NCBI RefSeq assembly: GCF_014839805.1
Contig: NC_051140.1
Coordinates: 8,763,826-8,827,825 of the forward strand
From: Manduca sexta
Lineage: Eukaryota > Arthropoda > Insecta > Lepidoptera > Sphingidae
Length of the DNA stretch: 64,000 nt
Direction: 5' to 3'
Shown: piece after piece, positions 32,631 through 43,934 of the stretch
Numbering within the stretch: position 1 is the first letter of the stretch
How the letters are laid out: each line of letters starts with the position of its first letter
Position numbers and translations under genes: made by a program
The notes under the pieces: generated by a model
Seen by the model: only the letters and a program-made list of their open reading frames with translations
What the model was told of the DNA's origin: nothing
Database searches by the model: none

Positions 32631-33465
32631 CTAGCTTCCGCCCGCAGCTTTGCCCGCGTGGATTTCGGACTTTAAAATGGAGCCGGTCGCGAACGTTCGA
32701 GAATGTTCGTTTTACGAAGCTACTCGCTAGGTGATTCGCTAGCCTCTAGGTGCCAAGTAAGCCGCCTGCGTGTGCGTTCGCGACCTTATATATATACAAA
32801 AATAATCCTTATAGCATAATTCAGTATTTACGCGTGATGGCTTATTATTAGCGTATGTATAACATTGGTGTTTCTATACCGATTTCTATGATTCTTTTTT
32901 ATGGAATATTTAATAATGTTAACTTTTTTAATTAGGGATGACTGAGAGTGTTATAAACGTAAGAGTAGACAAATATAATGAGAAAACTTCGAACTGCTAA
33001 GCTATCGGGAGTTACACGTGTTATTGTGAGTCAACCATAAAAGATAGACATATGCTGTCGTGGGATATTTTTTACATAATTTTAAGGAGAACATTTCCGT
33101 CATACATGATTTCTGTGTAGCTTTAACCATTAAGGTTGCACACGCGACGGAAGCTTAAAAATTGGAGTAACTTCTCCCGTTTTCCCAACATTTCCCTTCA
33201 CTGCTCTGCTCCTATTAATTGTATCGTGATGAAAAGTATACTATAACCAGCACAGGAGTATTACAAATAATTGTACCAAGTTTCGTTAAAATCCGTCGAG
33301 TAGTTTTTGTTTCTATAACGGTTATACAGACAGACAGACAGACAAAAATTTTACTAATTGCATTTTTAGCATCAGTATCGATCCCTAATCACCCCCTGAT
33401 AGTTATTTTGGAAATATATTTCATATACAGAATTGACCTCTCTACAGATTTATTATAAGTATAGA
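32631..33465 (-). mobile_element. Helitron copy B, about 835 bp
   Basis: Nearly the same sequence as 27118-27991, in the same orientation: CTAG at 32631-32634, GCGGGCAAAGCTGCGGGCGG hairpin region, the GTCT microsatellite (33328-33343) and the AATAAATCTGTAGAGAGGTC start. Differences are scattered substitutions and small indels, so both are fairly recent. The 5' edge is blurred by an ATAGA repeat. The 79-codon plus frame (33219-33458) is Helitron sequence. Confidence 0.85.
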
Positions 33466-33658
33466 ATAGATATAGATAATTCCAACTTAGAATGTTGCAT
33501 GGAATCTTGAGCATTTAAACGCATTTTGGTCTTTAGAGAACGGAATAAGATGTGAAATCTTTTTAAACCTGTTGAGTGATCGGTCGAAAAAGCAAATAAT
33601 TTCTACATACCTAAGTGAAGTCCCATGTTTATTTATTTTATTACTGACCGTCATCGAC

Positions 33659-33803
33659 TAAAACTATTTTACGGATTTTATCGCTGTTTTTTATATTATA
33701 ATTTTCTCCCGACGACGTTTCGAAGATTTTGCAGTCTTCGTGGTTACAGTGCGGTCTAAGGTGGAGGTCATCCGAAAAGTTAAAGTTACAATATCTACAA
33801 TAT
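33659..33803 (+). repeat. Dispersed repeat family D, copy 4 (longest)
   Basis: TAAAACTATTTTACGGATTT, TTTCTCCCGACGACGTTTCG and a hairpin CGAAGATTTTGCAGTCTTCG (33721-33740, stem GAAGA/TCTTC) are followed by GGTGGAGGTCATCCG. The hairpin and the GGTCATCCG block define the fuller family, absent or worn in copies 1-3. Confidence 0.65.
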
Positions 33804-33950
33804 ATTTTTTTAAACTACCATTCGCATAAATATAAGAAATTATAATATAAAAACATGTTTAAAACGCACAATACTTGTCGTAACAAGAATAATGGTGATA
33901 ACATTTGGGAAGTATTTTAATATACAATCTTTACGGCATAACAATTGAAA

Positions 33951-34056
33951 GAAAGAAAGAAAGATGTATTTATTGCTGGCTTTAAGATACTGAACAAAAC
34001 AACAATACGAACGTCTAATATAAATAAGTATTTATGATTCATTAAGATTACTTACA
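33951..34056 (-). mobile_element. Retroposon 3' end with AATAAA and TTTC tail
   Basis: On the minus strand the end reads CCAGCAATAAATACATC and then TTTC repeats (plus strand GAAA at 33952-33968), like a retroposon 3' terminus. The segment 33986-34056 recurs inverted at about 36088-36158. It lies just left of the Helitron start at 34057 and shares the inverted arm with it. Confidence 0.45.
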
Positions 34057-36162
34057 ATCTATATACATATAAAAATGAATCTCTATTTCCCTTGGTAATC
34101 GCATCACACGTCAACGGGTGGACCGATTTCACTATTTTTTTTTGTTGTGTTTGGTATTGTCAGAAGAAGGTTCTTATGAAAGAAAACATTCAAAAAAATT
34201 GCGCGGAAAATTATAAAATTTAAGAAAACTTAACGAAAATATTAACTGTCAATTATTTGAAATAACTGTCAGCGATTGACAGAATTGACAGTTGTGTATA
34301 CCCATTGACTAAATATAAAGAGGACAGGCCCCAAAAGTTAGCTATATGAATAAGTTATATTTATGTTAGGGAAATCGACGCAGAATTGTCAATATATATG
34401 TCTATCTCTTTTACTCAAAGCTTATTTGGAACGCAACAAACAAAGACAAAAATAATTGCTTTCTTCGAATATGGCACTATTTCGTTTACTTCAACACACT
34501 GGGACCGCCTTGCGGCCGAAACGCCATTTTACGAAACCCAGTCAGCAAGTACATGTAGTGTCAGACGATGTAAACAAATCTTCATAAATATTGAATTTAA
34601 AGTAATATAATCATATTCTCAATTGTTTAGTTTGTTTATTAGTGTATTTGTTAAGTTTCGAAAGTGACTCAGTGTTGTGTGAAAGGATGCAAATCGAATT
34701 CACGCAAGAAAGACCCCGAAATATCTTTTCATAGGTTAGTAACTGTTTTTACCGAAAATTAGCAAATATCTTTGTATATTTACATTTTGGATTTGTTTTT
34801 ATCAATTAAAATGATATGTGGATCTGGTTTGTTAAGCTTTGGACCCTTTTAGGCGTGATTTATACACATTAAAATCATTATGTTTGTTTACACACGAGCT
34901 TAGGGATGGGTGGGTGGATTTGTTTAGAAATTATTGATATCGATATTTTAACAGACGCCCGTTTATCAATTACGGATTTGTCTTTGAAAGAATGTTAGAG
35001 CACACATCAATATTGTATTATTCAGAACGACAAACTAAGTGAAATTAGAATATTTTTTTAAGATAACCAAAAAATTTAAAAACCAAGGCAAAATGAATTG
35101 AGAATATTGAGCGACGTGATTGGAATCCTACACCAAATACATATTTCTTTACATTTTGAGAAGATATGCATAAACCACACGTTTAATTAACGCGAGTAAA
35201 GATAACTGTTTTCCAACAATATTCCCGATAAGTAAAATAGTAATGATTATTATACTTCACCTAATAGTAATATTACTTTAATATATTGCTATGAATAAAA
35301 TTAGAATTGTTACATAAAAGAATAGATAAACATAAAAGAAACAACATAAAGATGAAATGTAAGATATATTTTTACAATTGGCGGTCTTATGTTTCGAACA
35401 ACCTTTGCATGCACGGAAATAGATACATAATCATATTGTTGTTATTGCAAATAATTATTATAATTGATTATCTTAACCACCATTTTTACGGTCATTGATT
35501 TTAGTTTGCTGAACCATAGTTATGTTTCTCGATCAAAGAGCATAATAATAAAATAAAATAAAACCAACCAAATAATTGCTGGCTACGCTATCTTATTCCA
35601 TTTATCATGTATTAAATAAATATCTTAATCTGTAACTTAAATTTTTAGCAAGGAATAGTGCAACATACAAATATAGATCAAACACAACTGGATGTTTGTC
35701 ACAACAGGTACTGCTTTGTTTAACAATTGTTACTTATAAATCACTTTCAGTTTGTTTGTTTACATTATGGTTTGTTATATTTATATTATGGTAGTTCCTA
35801 ACCCCTTTCGTATTTGATCTTTTTGGGGCTTGTTTGTCTCTCTTAATTCTTCGATGTCGATACAAAATTTTCGGTACTAGCATATCACTATTGTAAGGGG
35901 CGGAGTCGGCACCATTTTATGCATTAAATGTGCCGCATGTCACGTGACCATATCACCCATACTCTATACTTCTTTTATCATTGTGTATACCAAACACAAC
36001 AAAAAAAAATAGTGAAATCAGTCCACCCGTTGACGTGTGATGCGATTACCAAGGGAAATAGAGATTCATTTTTATATGTATATAGATTGTAAGTAATCTT
36101 AATGAATCATAAATACTTATTTATATTAGACGTTCGTATTGTTGTTTTGTTCAGTATCTTAA
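33982..36162. repeat. Inverted arms of about 175 bp bounded by TTAA
   Basis: From TTAAGATACTGAACAAAACA at 33982 to about 34165, the sequence is almost identical to the reverse complement of about 35983-36162. TTAA lies at 33982-33985 and 36159-36162. A true TTAA-flanked long-TIR transposon (for example Kolobok-like) is one reading. An inverted copy of the Helitron's left border carried inside the Helitron is the other. Confidence 0.75.
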
Positions 36163-36191
36163 GACGGGACAACGTCTGTCGGGTCAACTAG
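34057..36191 (+). mobile_element. Composite Helitron, 2135 bp, carrying a THAP exon
   Basis: The 5' end TCTATATACATATAAAAATG follows A. The 3' end has a perfect hairpin AGACG (36162-36166)/CGTCT (36173-36177), 10 nt, then CTAG (36188-36191) before T. The interior has a cluster of TGTCA/TGACA motifs (about 34246-34295), a THAP-domain exon with splice donor (34664-34734), then AT-rich DNA. The right part contains an inverted copy of the left border. There is no Rep/helicase frame, so it would be non-autonomous. A captured host or transposon gene piece is the likely origin of the exon. Confidence 0.65.
34664..34734 (+). pseudogene. THAP zinc-finger exon fragment
   Basis: In one frame the sequence reads VTQCCVKGCKSNSRKKDPE then ISFHR, and an AG/GTTAGT splice donor follows directly (GT at 34735-34736). 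THAP domains bind DNA through a C2CH zinc site. They begin with C-x2-4-C and continue into a basic stretch and an F-(H/F)-RFP motif, all of which are matched here up to the exon end. An in-frame stop lies just upstream (34652-34654) and the expected initiator ATG is absent (GTG at its place). The remaining Cys and His of the zinc site would be in a later exon, which I cannot find. THAP proteins include insect P-element and Kolobok transposases and host factors. Which source applies is open. Probably a captured, dead exon. Confidence 0.5.
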
Positions 36192-39100
36192 TATACATAT
36201 AAATAAATAAATAAATACCAGCAACGGCACGTTAGTAGTACTGCTGTACTAATTGAAAACACTATTTTATTAAATAGGCATAGATAACAACTTTTTAGAT
36301 TGACTTTTAAAATTTCTGCAATGGGTTCATAACTCTGAGTCCATAACCGTTCCTACCTATAGAGTATACAAAATATTTATTAATATAGGTTTTAACTATG
36401 ACTCATCGAAATATTTTATAGGCATTTAATTTTATGGCCCTTATTATACTAACCAGTTCCCGCCAATGTTTACATTTACTGTAAAAATATTTTACTGATA
36501 GGTATGTTTGTGTTTACTTCTTAGCCACAGATTGCATAAAATAACGCTCGCGTCTATAATAATAACATATTGTTTAAAAACAAATAAACCATGTTCCATT
36601 AAAGTGTTGACCGTGTCAGAAGCAGAGATGGCCGCGATTGCAACAGTATCGATTTATAAACCATCCTATTCTAAGGATAAGAATTAAGATCTGTAAAGCC
36701 AGTTACCCTACAGAGAACTTAGTCAAAATTTTTGGACCAGAGTGAACGATTATTTTTCTACAATATGTGCACGAAAGTGCTAGCCACCTGGTGGTGATCT
36801 CCATCAATTATAGAAAAAAACCTACCATAATGATAGTGTAGATACATGTTGCATTTGGTGAAACAGAGCGAAGTAATTAAAGACACTATTGATAAACGCG
36901 TATTTCGTTACAATATTTTGACTACACAATAAATTTCTGTGCTAAGTTAGACAAACAGTTTATTCTAGACACTTAAGGTAAGATTACAGAGGCGTTTTTT
37001 TTGCTCAGGTGCAAAAAATATTAACTCTTTAAATGATATGCCTTTCGCAGAGTGGAGAACTATAAAAAACGGTCCTACAGCTAAGTCTAAACTTACTAAC
37101 TTAACTTACTTTAGTTTGAGGTTTAGGTACCGTTCTAGCTCTAGGTAGCCCCGTAGCCTTGAGGACCTCGATGCATTGCACTGACCCAAGTTATGGAAAT
37201 GTTATTGTTACTTAATACTATTTCCAAAAACTTTGTATAAGCATATTTTTAAACCAACCAAGTTTAACATTTGCCGACTACAATTAATTGAATTAATTTG
37301 ATGACAAATAAAATATCTAGATAGATAGATACACGATATCTTGGACGAACTGCAACGTCAAGCAGGTAATTGAATTGTAAAGAATGAAGACGAAACTAAA
37401 CTTGGAACCGTTTCAGCTACGTGGAGATATCCTGCCTCAGCATATTCTTGCGTCTATACAATCGCAAATACAGACGAATTGTTTGCTTCATCCTCTCTTT
37501 TTGCAAAAATAAACCTGCTTGCGAATTTATAGTTTCATAATCTCTCCCACTTCGAGTTGAATCAAAAATCTGGGAAGTCTAGCATTGGCGAAAGGTGAAA
37601 GTTTCCGAAAGGAAACCTACTTAGATATATCTAAGAGACCTATAGGCCTTAATATGCATAAGCGAGGTCAGCAAATCGTTCTAATGTTAATTAGATTCTA
37701 CATAAATTCTAAATAAAGAGAGGCCGATAGGAATTGGTTTATATGGAATTTTCGCCACTGAATTCTATTTATTTATAAATTAAGTAGTATTAAGTAGTCT
37801 AGGAACTTAAGGCTTGCCTTGGTCCAAGGTAGACCTTGTTCGACTATAAGCTATGAATAGTTTGACGATCTAAGTGTTCCCTAATGCATTATTCTCGATT
37901 TTCAACTTTTAGATTTGACTTCACTGTACTTACCAATGGACTCTTGTTATGACTATTCTAGAATGAAACACGTTTATATTTAAATGTGGTGGTGCTCATT
38001 CAGTTGTCGACATTTGTCGATTTTAATATATTTGTAATACATATTATTAAACATAAATTGTATTTTCTGATCTCTATATTATGAACTTTAACTGTGCCAA
38101 ATTTCATACTCCTCTGTCCGCGTAATTTTAACCGACTTCAAAAAAAGAAAGAGGTTCTCAATTCGACTGTATTTTTTTCCCTAAAAACGGGATAAGTACA
38201 AAGTTTCTGCTTCACTTATTAATACATAGATTATATTTGAATGCTACAAAAGCATCTACAAAAATATTTCTCCAGTTGCAAAATACTTTATAATAATACC
38301 TCATAATTATGATAAATGTTTATTCTACATTAAATTTTATTGCAAAATCTCCTTTAGTAAAAGATATGTAAAAGAAACATAATTTATACCAATAATCAAA
38401 ATATTGGTATCACAAACAGTGTCATAAAAATATCAAAACATATAAAAAAGAGACGTTTATAACCAAGGGTACAATATCTTTATCGTTCAAAAAGATGTTC
38501 ATGTAAAATTATTATCTACGTTTAACCATTAAATGCCATTTTATGCGGGCAACGAGAATTTCTTATTAAAAAATTCACAACTATTTTAATAAAAACATTC
38601 ATGTGTAAAATATAACGCCCATTTAGCCTTTGCCGTTTAAAGCCTTTTAATATAGTATTGCTAAGTCATTTTCGCCCGTAATATTTTTCTTTCAATTTTT
38701 TGCATTATTTATAAGAAAACGACTATTTCTAATAACAAACACAATTAAAACATTTTTAGAAATAACAACATGTTTTTAAAGTCTAAATTAACAGATAGCA
38801 CTATTAATGACCCGCCTTTCAATCATGCTATGTGTGAAATCATGAATTTATCAAAACCCACATACGTTATTCGTTGCGTATAGGGTTGCATGCGTAAATA
38901 CATAGTAATTCATTTGTAAGTAGTGACAGTAACATTATGAGTAATAATTCAATTCAACATAATAAAGAAACATTGCCCTTTCAACTATTTTTATCATCTC
39001 CACCCAATGGTTCTCTGGTAGAGATCGCCTCGAGCTATAAGACCGCTATTTGCACCACCGATGTTTAAATTATTTCTATCATATGAATACATATTTTTAT

Positions 39101-39611
39101 TTTGATTTTTTAATACTTATGATATAGAATAAAGTTTTAAATAAATAAATTGTTGAATCGATTTCCATTCTTCCCGTTCTGGCTATGATTTCCTATCTAA
39201 TTAAGAAATTTAATATCTATTAATTACTATCTGTACTGATTATCGGTCTTAATCCAGGAATTTTAGAAAATTATTCTGCAACATATTCGCAAAGAAATAC
39301 ATTCCATCATTTCCCATAAAATAACCTTGACTATCCATGCGTATTTCCATCAAAAATATCTGAAATATAATGTAATTTGTGCCCGTCATAGTTAATGTTT
39401 CTATGTATAAACATTTAAAAGAGGCGACTTCAATAAATGAATGCCATGTATCTTCCGTTACGTATGGGTTTGTTTTAAAATGTTACATTTTGTTATATTA
39501 TAGAATTTATCGTATCTACTCTCATACATTATGATGCAATCACGTTTAACGTTTGGACATAATTTGGTCATATCTGAACATATAGTAGAAGACAATGACT
39601 GGCACACCGAT
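36192..39611. other. Repeat-poor unique DNA
   Basis: Apart from an AAAT microsatellite (about 36200-36218) and a short AGAT run near 37317-37331, no repeat is recognised over 3.4 kb, in contrast to the core on its left. Local GC and sequence complexity around 37380-37620 are a little higher. No open frame of note. Confidence 0.5.
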
Positions 39612-39775
39612 TTTTTTTAAATTATTGCTTTGAATGACGAGACGCGTTTGCCGTTCGCCTGATGGTAGGCAATACATCCGCCTATAAACAGTAGAAACAC
39701 CATCCAACACCTTGAATTACAAAGTATTGTTTGGTTTCAACTGCGCTCGCCGTCCTGAGACATGAGATGTTAATA
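39612..39775 (-). mobile_element. Retroposon family G, 3' end
   Basis: On the minus strand: CTCATGTCTCAGGACGGCGA, GCGCAGTTGAAACC, TTTGTAATTCAAGGTGTTGG, a GTTTCTACTGTTTATAGGCG block, CATCAGGCGAACGGCAAACG, and CATTCAAAGCAATAATTTA. About 165 bp of the 3' part is preserved. Confidence 0.75.
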
Positions 39776-42100
39776 CTTACTTATTCATTTATACTACATT
39801 TAAAATTACTATCTTCATAATTCATCGTAAAAAACTTTAACAAATTATTATTTGAACAATATATAGTCTGAGGATTATTATAACACCCTCCAGGCAACTA
39901 AGAAACTTTCAAACGAACGGCAATCAGTTTAAATCACGCAACGTGAAACATATTTGAGCAAACCGTAATTACTCACTCATATTGTCATGGCTAGGCATAT
40001 AAGGTCATAATACACGTAGAATACCTGGGATCGGACATATAAACGTATTATATGACACCAGAGCAATGCGTAGCGAATGATCTATTAATTACTAATAGAA
40101 CAATTAATAATAATCAAAATATATTCTATTATTTTTATTTATTCATAAAAATATACGATCCATTTATTTCGTCGTAGAAATATGAAGCATATTTCTATTT
40201 GAATAATTATAATAATAATTTCATATTTTGAGGAGATTCCTAACTTGCATCACTAACCGCCGGTGGCTTGGGTCTTGAGCTTCGCCATGAGAGGGTCATT
40301 ATTTTTTTTCTATTTTTATACGCATGTTTTTTTTAAGAATATATATGTAATAATGTAAAAATAACCTTTAAAACAATGAGAATTCACAAATTTCAATAAG
40401 TGGATTAAATAATTATTCCAAAAACTTAACGGAAGATTATAATCTGATTATGATATTATTTGAACAAAAAAGTCTGTTGGACGGATAGATAAAACAAGAT
40501 GTTGAATTCCTTCTTTAATAAAAACTATTATAAATATTTTGCTCCATTCATAAAGTTTGGAGAATACCAAAGAATTTACTATTATTATTTAGCGCCTTTT
40601 AAGTTGAGAACTATCTTAATTAATGTACGAAGACCTACAGAATTGTACAAGATTGGTTCCCAGTATTCATAACAAAGTGAAAAGTTTTGTGGCGTCCGCT
40701 GCAAAGTTTAGGAAAAAATTGCAAAACTTGTCGAACATTCTTAGAATACTAACAACATGTCACCGTAAGAAAGATTTTTAATTCATGCCCCTATAATATT
40801 GTTGGAAATAAGAATATGTATTTTTTTTACTTTTATGTCGGTATGTGATTTTTTATTAAATCCGAATTAATCCGTAAAAAATATAAAAGACGTAAAATTC
40901 TTGAAACTGTTCTTTTTTCATTTTGAAATGTTTTGTTTTTTATAATTTGTGAAATTGTATAATATTTTGTTTTATTTGTTTATACAAAAATAATATAAAC
41001 AAGTGTAAATCTGTAACCAAAAACTCGTCTAATACTCCTATTAAGCAACATTCCGCAAATAATTTTTTTAACCGTAAATATATTTGCGAAATTTTTAACT
41101 TTAATAGCTATTCAGCTTATATCTACTTATATAAGTAACTGAGACTGCACATAGCCCTCTTCATAACATATACCAGTTTTAAAAAAATCCTAGAAAACTT
41201 TACCAATCTATTTCAAATTATAATAAGTACAGGCAACTTTTAATTATTTCTTTCACTTTATTAATTTTCTAGGAATAAAACTGTCTTTTATCACATTATA
41301 AGAAGTAAGTAATACTTATGTTGATATAATATTACGAATCATGTTGAGCACCTAACTCTCATACACGGCTCGCCCATCCATGTTACAATTTATGTTTTTT
41401 TTTAATGCAAAAACACAAATCGACTTTTGCTTATTTTATCAATTAATATAATTTCAATTTAATTTAACAAATTCTTAATATTCCTTAAATAATTTTATAA
41501 ACATTTTAAAAAAAGTTAGGCCAACCATGGTTCCGCTACCTTATAAATAATATATTATTCCTGCGAAACAAAATCAAATTCTGCAAACTGATAACCCTGA
41601 TAACAAAAATCACGCCGGAATTCCCTTTTATAAATTTTGTTCTATGTTACATTAGACCGTGAGTAATTATCACGCATAGTGCGTCAAAAATATTATAAAT
41701 TTTATTCTGTAATAATTAAAATAAACGCTTATAATTTCTTTCATTACAACTAAATTACCTACTAACCATAAGTTTTCAATATAATCCAAGGTGTTCACGC
41801 AGTAAATTCTCTAATCGCGATTAATTTAATAACACTATGTTATTAACCTTTAAATACTTAATTACTTACAATAATTATCTTCAGCCGCACAGTCTGCGAC
41901 AAACCTCGCCTTCTCAAACTAGGAAAACATTGTCTATACTCATTAAATAAGTATCACTCAAAGCAAAAACTTTTTAAATTTAGAACAGTTTTTAAAAACA
42001 TTGCGGCACTTCAAAACTTTTTTATAAGTTTTTTTCAACCAGCCAGCTCAAGTCACATCGCTTTGGAACATTTTTACCCTTAAAATATTTTTTTTAAGTT
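39776..42100. other. Repeat-poor, very AT-rich DNA
   Basis: No repeat family or gene is recognised. Open frames are all short. The stretch leads into the GC-richer patch at 42105-42200. Confidence 0.5.
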
Positions 42101-42104
42101 TACG

Positions 42105-42174
42105 ATCGCGAACTATGGCGGTGAGCTGTGAGCCGGCGCGTTCACTCTCAACCGCAGTTAGACGACAAGTGAAA
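42105..42174 (+). promoter_or_regulatory. Candidate promoter / 5' UTR
   Basis: Very AT-rich DNA switches sharply to GC-rich sequence (GGCGGTGAGCTGTGAGCCGG). An initiator-like CAGTTAG lies at 42155-42161, about 20 bp before an ATG with A at -3. No TATA box is placed correctly. This would be a TATA-less arthropod-type promoter if real. Confidence 0.25.
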
Positions 42175-42194
42175 ATGAACAAGGAGCGCTCCCA
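42175..42194 (+). CDS. Candidate first coding exon (MNKERS...), unassigned gene
   Basis: ATG at 42175 has A at -3 and begins M-N-K-E-R-S. After six codons and two bases, a strong splice donor GTGAGT (42195-42200) follows CCCA. Without splicing, the frame stops at the very next codon, so an intron would be needed for any protein. The exon sits at the end of a long repeat-poor stretch in a local GC peak. No product can be named from six residues and I see no acceptor or second exon in the window that clearly continues it. A chance ATG before a chance donor is quite possible. Confidence 0.22.
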
Positions 42195-42200
42195 GTGAGT

Positions 42201-42714
42201 CCCGTATATCAAACGTTATGCCATTGGATTTTTTGCAACCCGATTTATTTCGGTCAATTAAGGAAGATTATACTCAAATTGAACGTTCGCCGCTTTTAAA
42301 ATAAGGGGAAACTTAACGGATATCTAAATTTGATGCTTTCAGACATTCGATGGATGTTTCAAATGCAGTACCAGCTTGCGCAGAATTTTTTAAACTAACG
42401 CGACAGTCCAGTATGACATTGCTTGACAGGTGATAAACTTATTATTCTTTTTTTAACATACCCAAATGAAAATACACAATATATTCAATTACTTTTTTAT
42501 TATTAAGACCTAATCAATAATATATAAATAAATAAACAAAACAATCACATCCACAGTCACCGCTTCAATACGAAAGATTTGTCAGTCATTGTTTATGTAA
42601 AATTTGGTTCCGGTTCATTGCGCGAACACTGCATAGGTGTCTTTCCAGATAAGACTACCTCATCATAACGTAAAAACAAAAAACAGCTTTAATCTTACCT
42701 TACTTTTAATATGT
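42201..42714. other. Unique AT-rich noncoding DNA
   Basis: Possibly intron 1 of the candidate gene above. No repeat family is recognised. Confidence 0.4.
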
Positions 42715-42716
42715 GA

Positions 42717-42988
42717 CAGTTTATAAAAATGTTTCGATGTTTGTATGTTTGTTAGAAATAAACGCATAAACCGTTACACGGATTTGGATGCAAATTGGCA
42801 CACGCATAGATCATGTTCTGGACTAGCATATAGACTTTATCCCGATTTGCTCCCGTAGGCAAATCTTAAATTTTATATTATTTTTATTAAGATGGCGCTG
42901 GCGTCGTGTAGATGACGCTATATATAGATAATTACAGACTTGCAGTACGAAAACTTTTCACACGGACAAAGCCGCGACCTGCAGCTAG
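42717..42988 (+). mobile_element. Non-autonomous Helitron, third type, about 270 bp
   Basis: AACGCATAAACCGTTACACG, AATTGGCACACGCATAGATC, AGATGGCGCTGGCGTCGTGT and GTAGATGACGCTATATATAG precede CACGGACAAAGCCGCGACCT, GCAGCTAG (CTAG at 42985-42988). This subtype ends in CTGCAGCTAGT in place of AAAAGCTAGT. The 5' edge is approximate. Confidence 0.7.
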
Positions 42989-43330
42989 TACGAAAGATAA
43001 TTAGGTTTGGTACTTCAATAAACGATAAACTGTTGTTGTGCCAGATATAATAAACTTTATGACCTTTACTCTTTAGCCAGTGAAGTTCAGTAGCTTAAGA
43101 GCAAAGATGGGTTAACTCAAACATTAAGACCTGTCTGTAAGTACGTCGAGAAGTTTACTTTTAATAGGTTTCATTAAGAACGGCGCTTTAGTTCCAAACG
43201 GGATAGACAATCCGATCACGTTACCTAAACTATTAAAATAAATTTACTCAACAATTTTAATTAGGTATCGACCATACACATATTGTAGTAGGATATATTA
43301 TATGGTGCTAGGATATATTTTCTATCCGTC
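42989..43330. other. Unique AT-rich noncoding DNA
   Basis: No repeat family or gene is recognised. Confidence 0.45.
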
Positions 43331-43547
43331 CGGATAGCGACCACCGTACACAAGATGTTAAAACCCACCTTGGGCACCGTATGTGTGTTGCGTTTCGGGG
43401 TCAGCCTGTGTATATGCGGTTCCAACAGGCCGGAATAATTGTATCGACTGCCGAGGGGTAATCATATCTCGTCAGTCGACATTCTATTAGACCTCAATCC
43501 ACTTACCATCAGGTTCAATGGTCACTTTGCTGTGCTCGTCTAAAAAA
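43331..43547 (+). mobile_element. Retroposon family E, fuller copy
   Basis: TAGCGACCACCGTACACAAG, TTAAAACCCACC, GTCAGCCTGTGTATATGCGG, CAACAGGCCGGAATAATTGT and CCACTTACCATCAGGTTCAA lead to a GCTCGTCTAAAAAAAT end. The A-rich 3' end marks a retroposon. A 5' fragment is at 4583-4689 (minus), and a related 3' end is nested at 23778-23890. Confidence 0.6.
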
Positions 43548-43613
43548 ATATAATACCTTATTGGATGTTTTTGTACAATTAAATTTCGAGCAAATCCTGC
43601 GACAAGACGGCCT

Positions 43614-43819
43614 TTAAGGCGATACCTCAAGGTCCATTTTCATACATTTTGTTTCGGCTTTAATCTGGGTAACTAAACAAGTACATTTTTCTTTTAACTG
43701 CGAGAACTAATCACTAACTATACGTGAATTTAAATTCTTTACTTGCCAATACTTGTTTAGTTACCCAGATTAAAGGCGAAACAAAATGTATGAAAATGGA
43801 CCTTGAGGTATCGCCTTAA
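43614..43819. mobile_element. TTAA-flanked foldback element (MITE), 206 bp
   Basis: Arms 43614-43683 and 43750-43819 are reverse complements over 70 bp with one mismatch, around a 66-bp unpaired centre. Each arm begins TTAAGGCGATACCTCAAGG, so TTAA at both ends is probably the target duplication of a piggyBac- or Kolobok-type MITE. The very high arm identity suggests recent insertion or arm conversion. No coding capacity. Confidence 0.85.
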
Positions 43820-43934
43820 CAGTAACAACGTCATCCAAAATTTAGATTAAAGCACTACGTGGCACTGCGCTCGTCAGTCGTCACCTTAAAGAATAAAATG
43901 TTAATCATATTATTAACAAGCAAAACACGCCTTT

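Noticed and set aside
33328..33343. CRISPR-like short repeats (GACA runs)
   Set aside because: A simple microsatellite inside a Helitron, with no spacers. No CRISPR array exists in the window.
34386..34610. 74-codon plus frame upstream of the THAP exon
   Set aside because: It starts at a non-ATG codon, is not in frame with the THAP motif and lies in Helitron body sequence.
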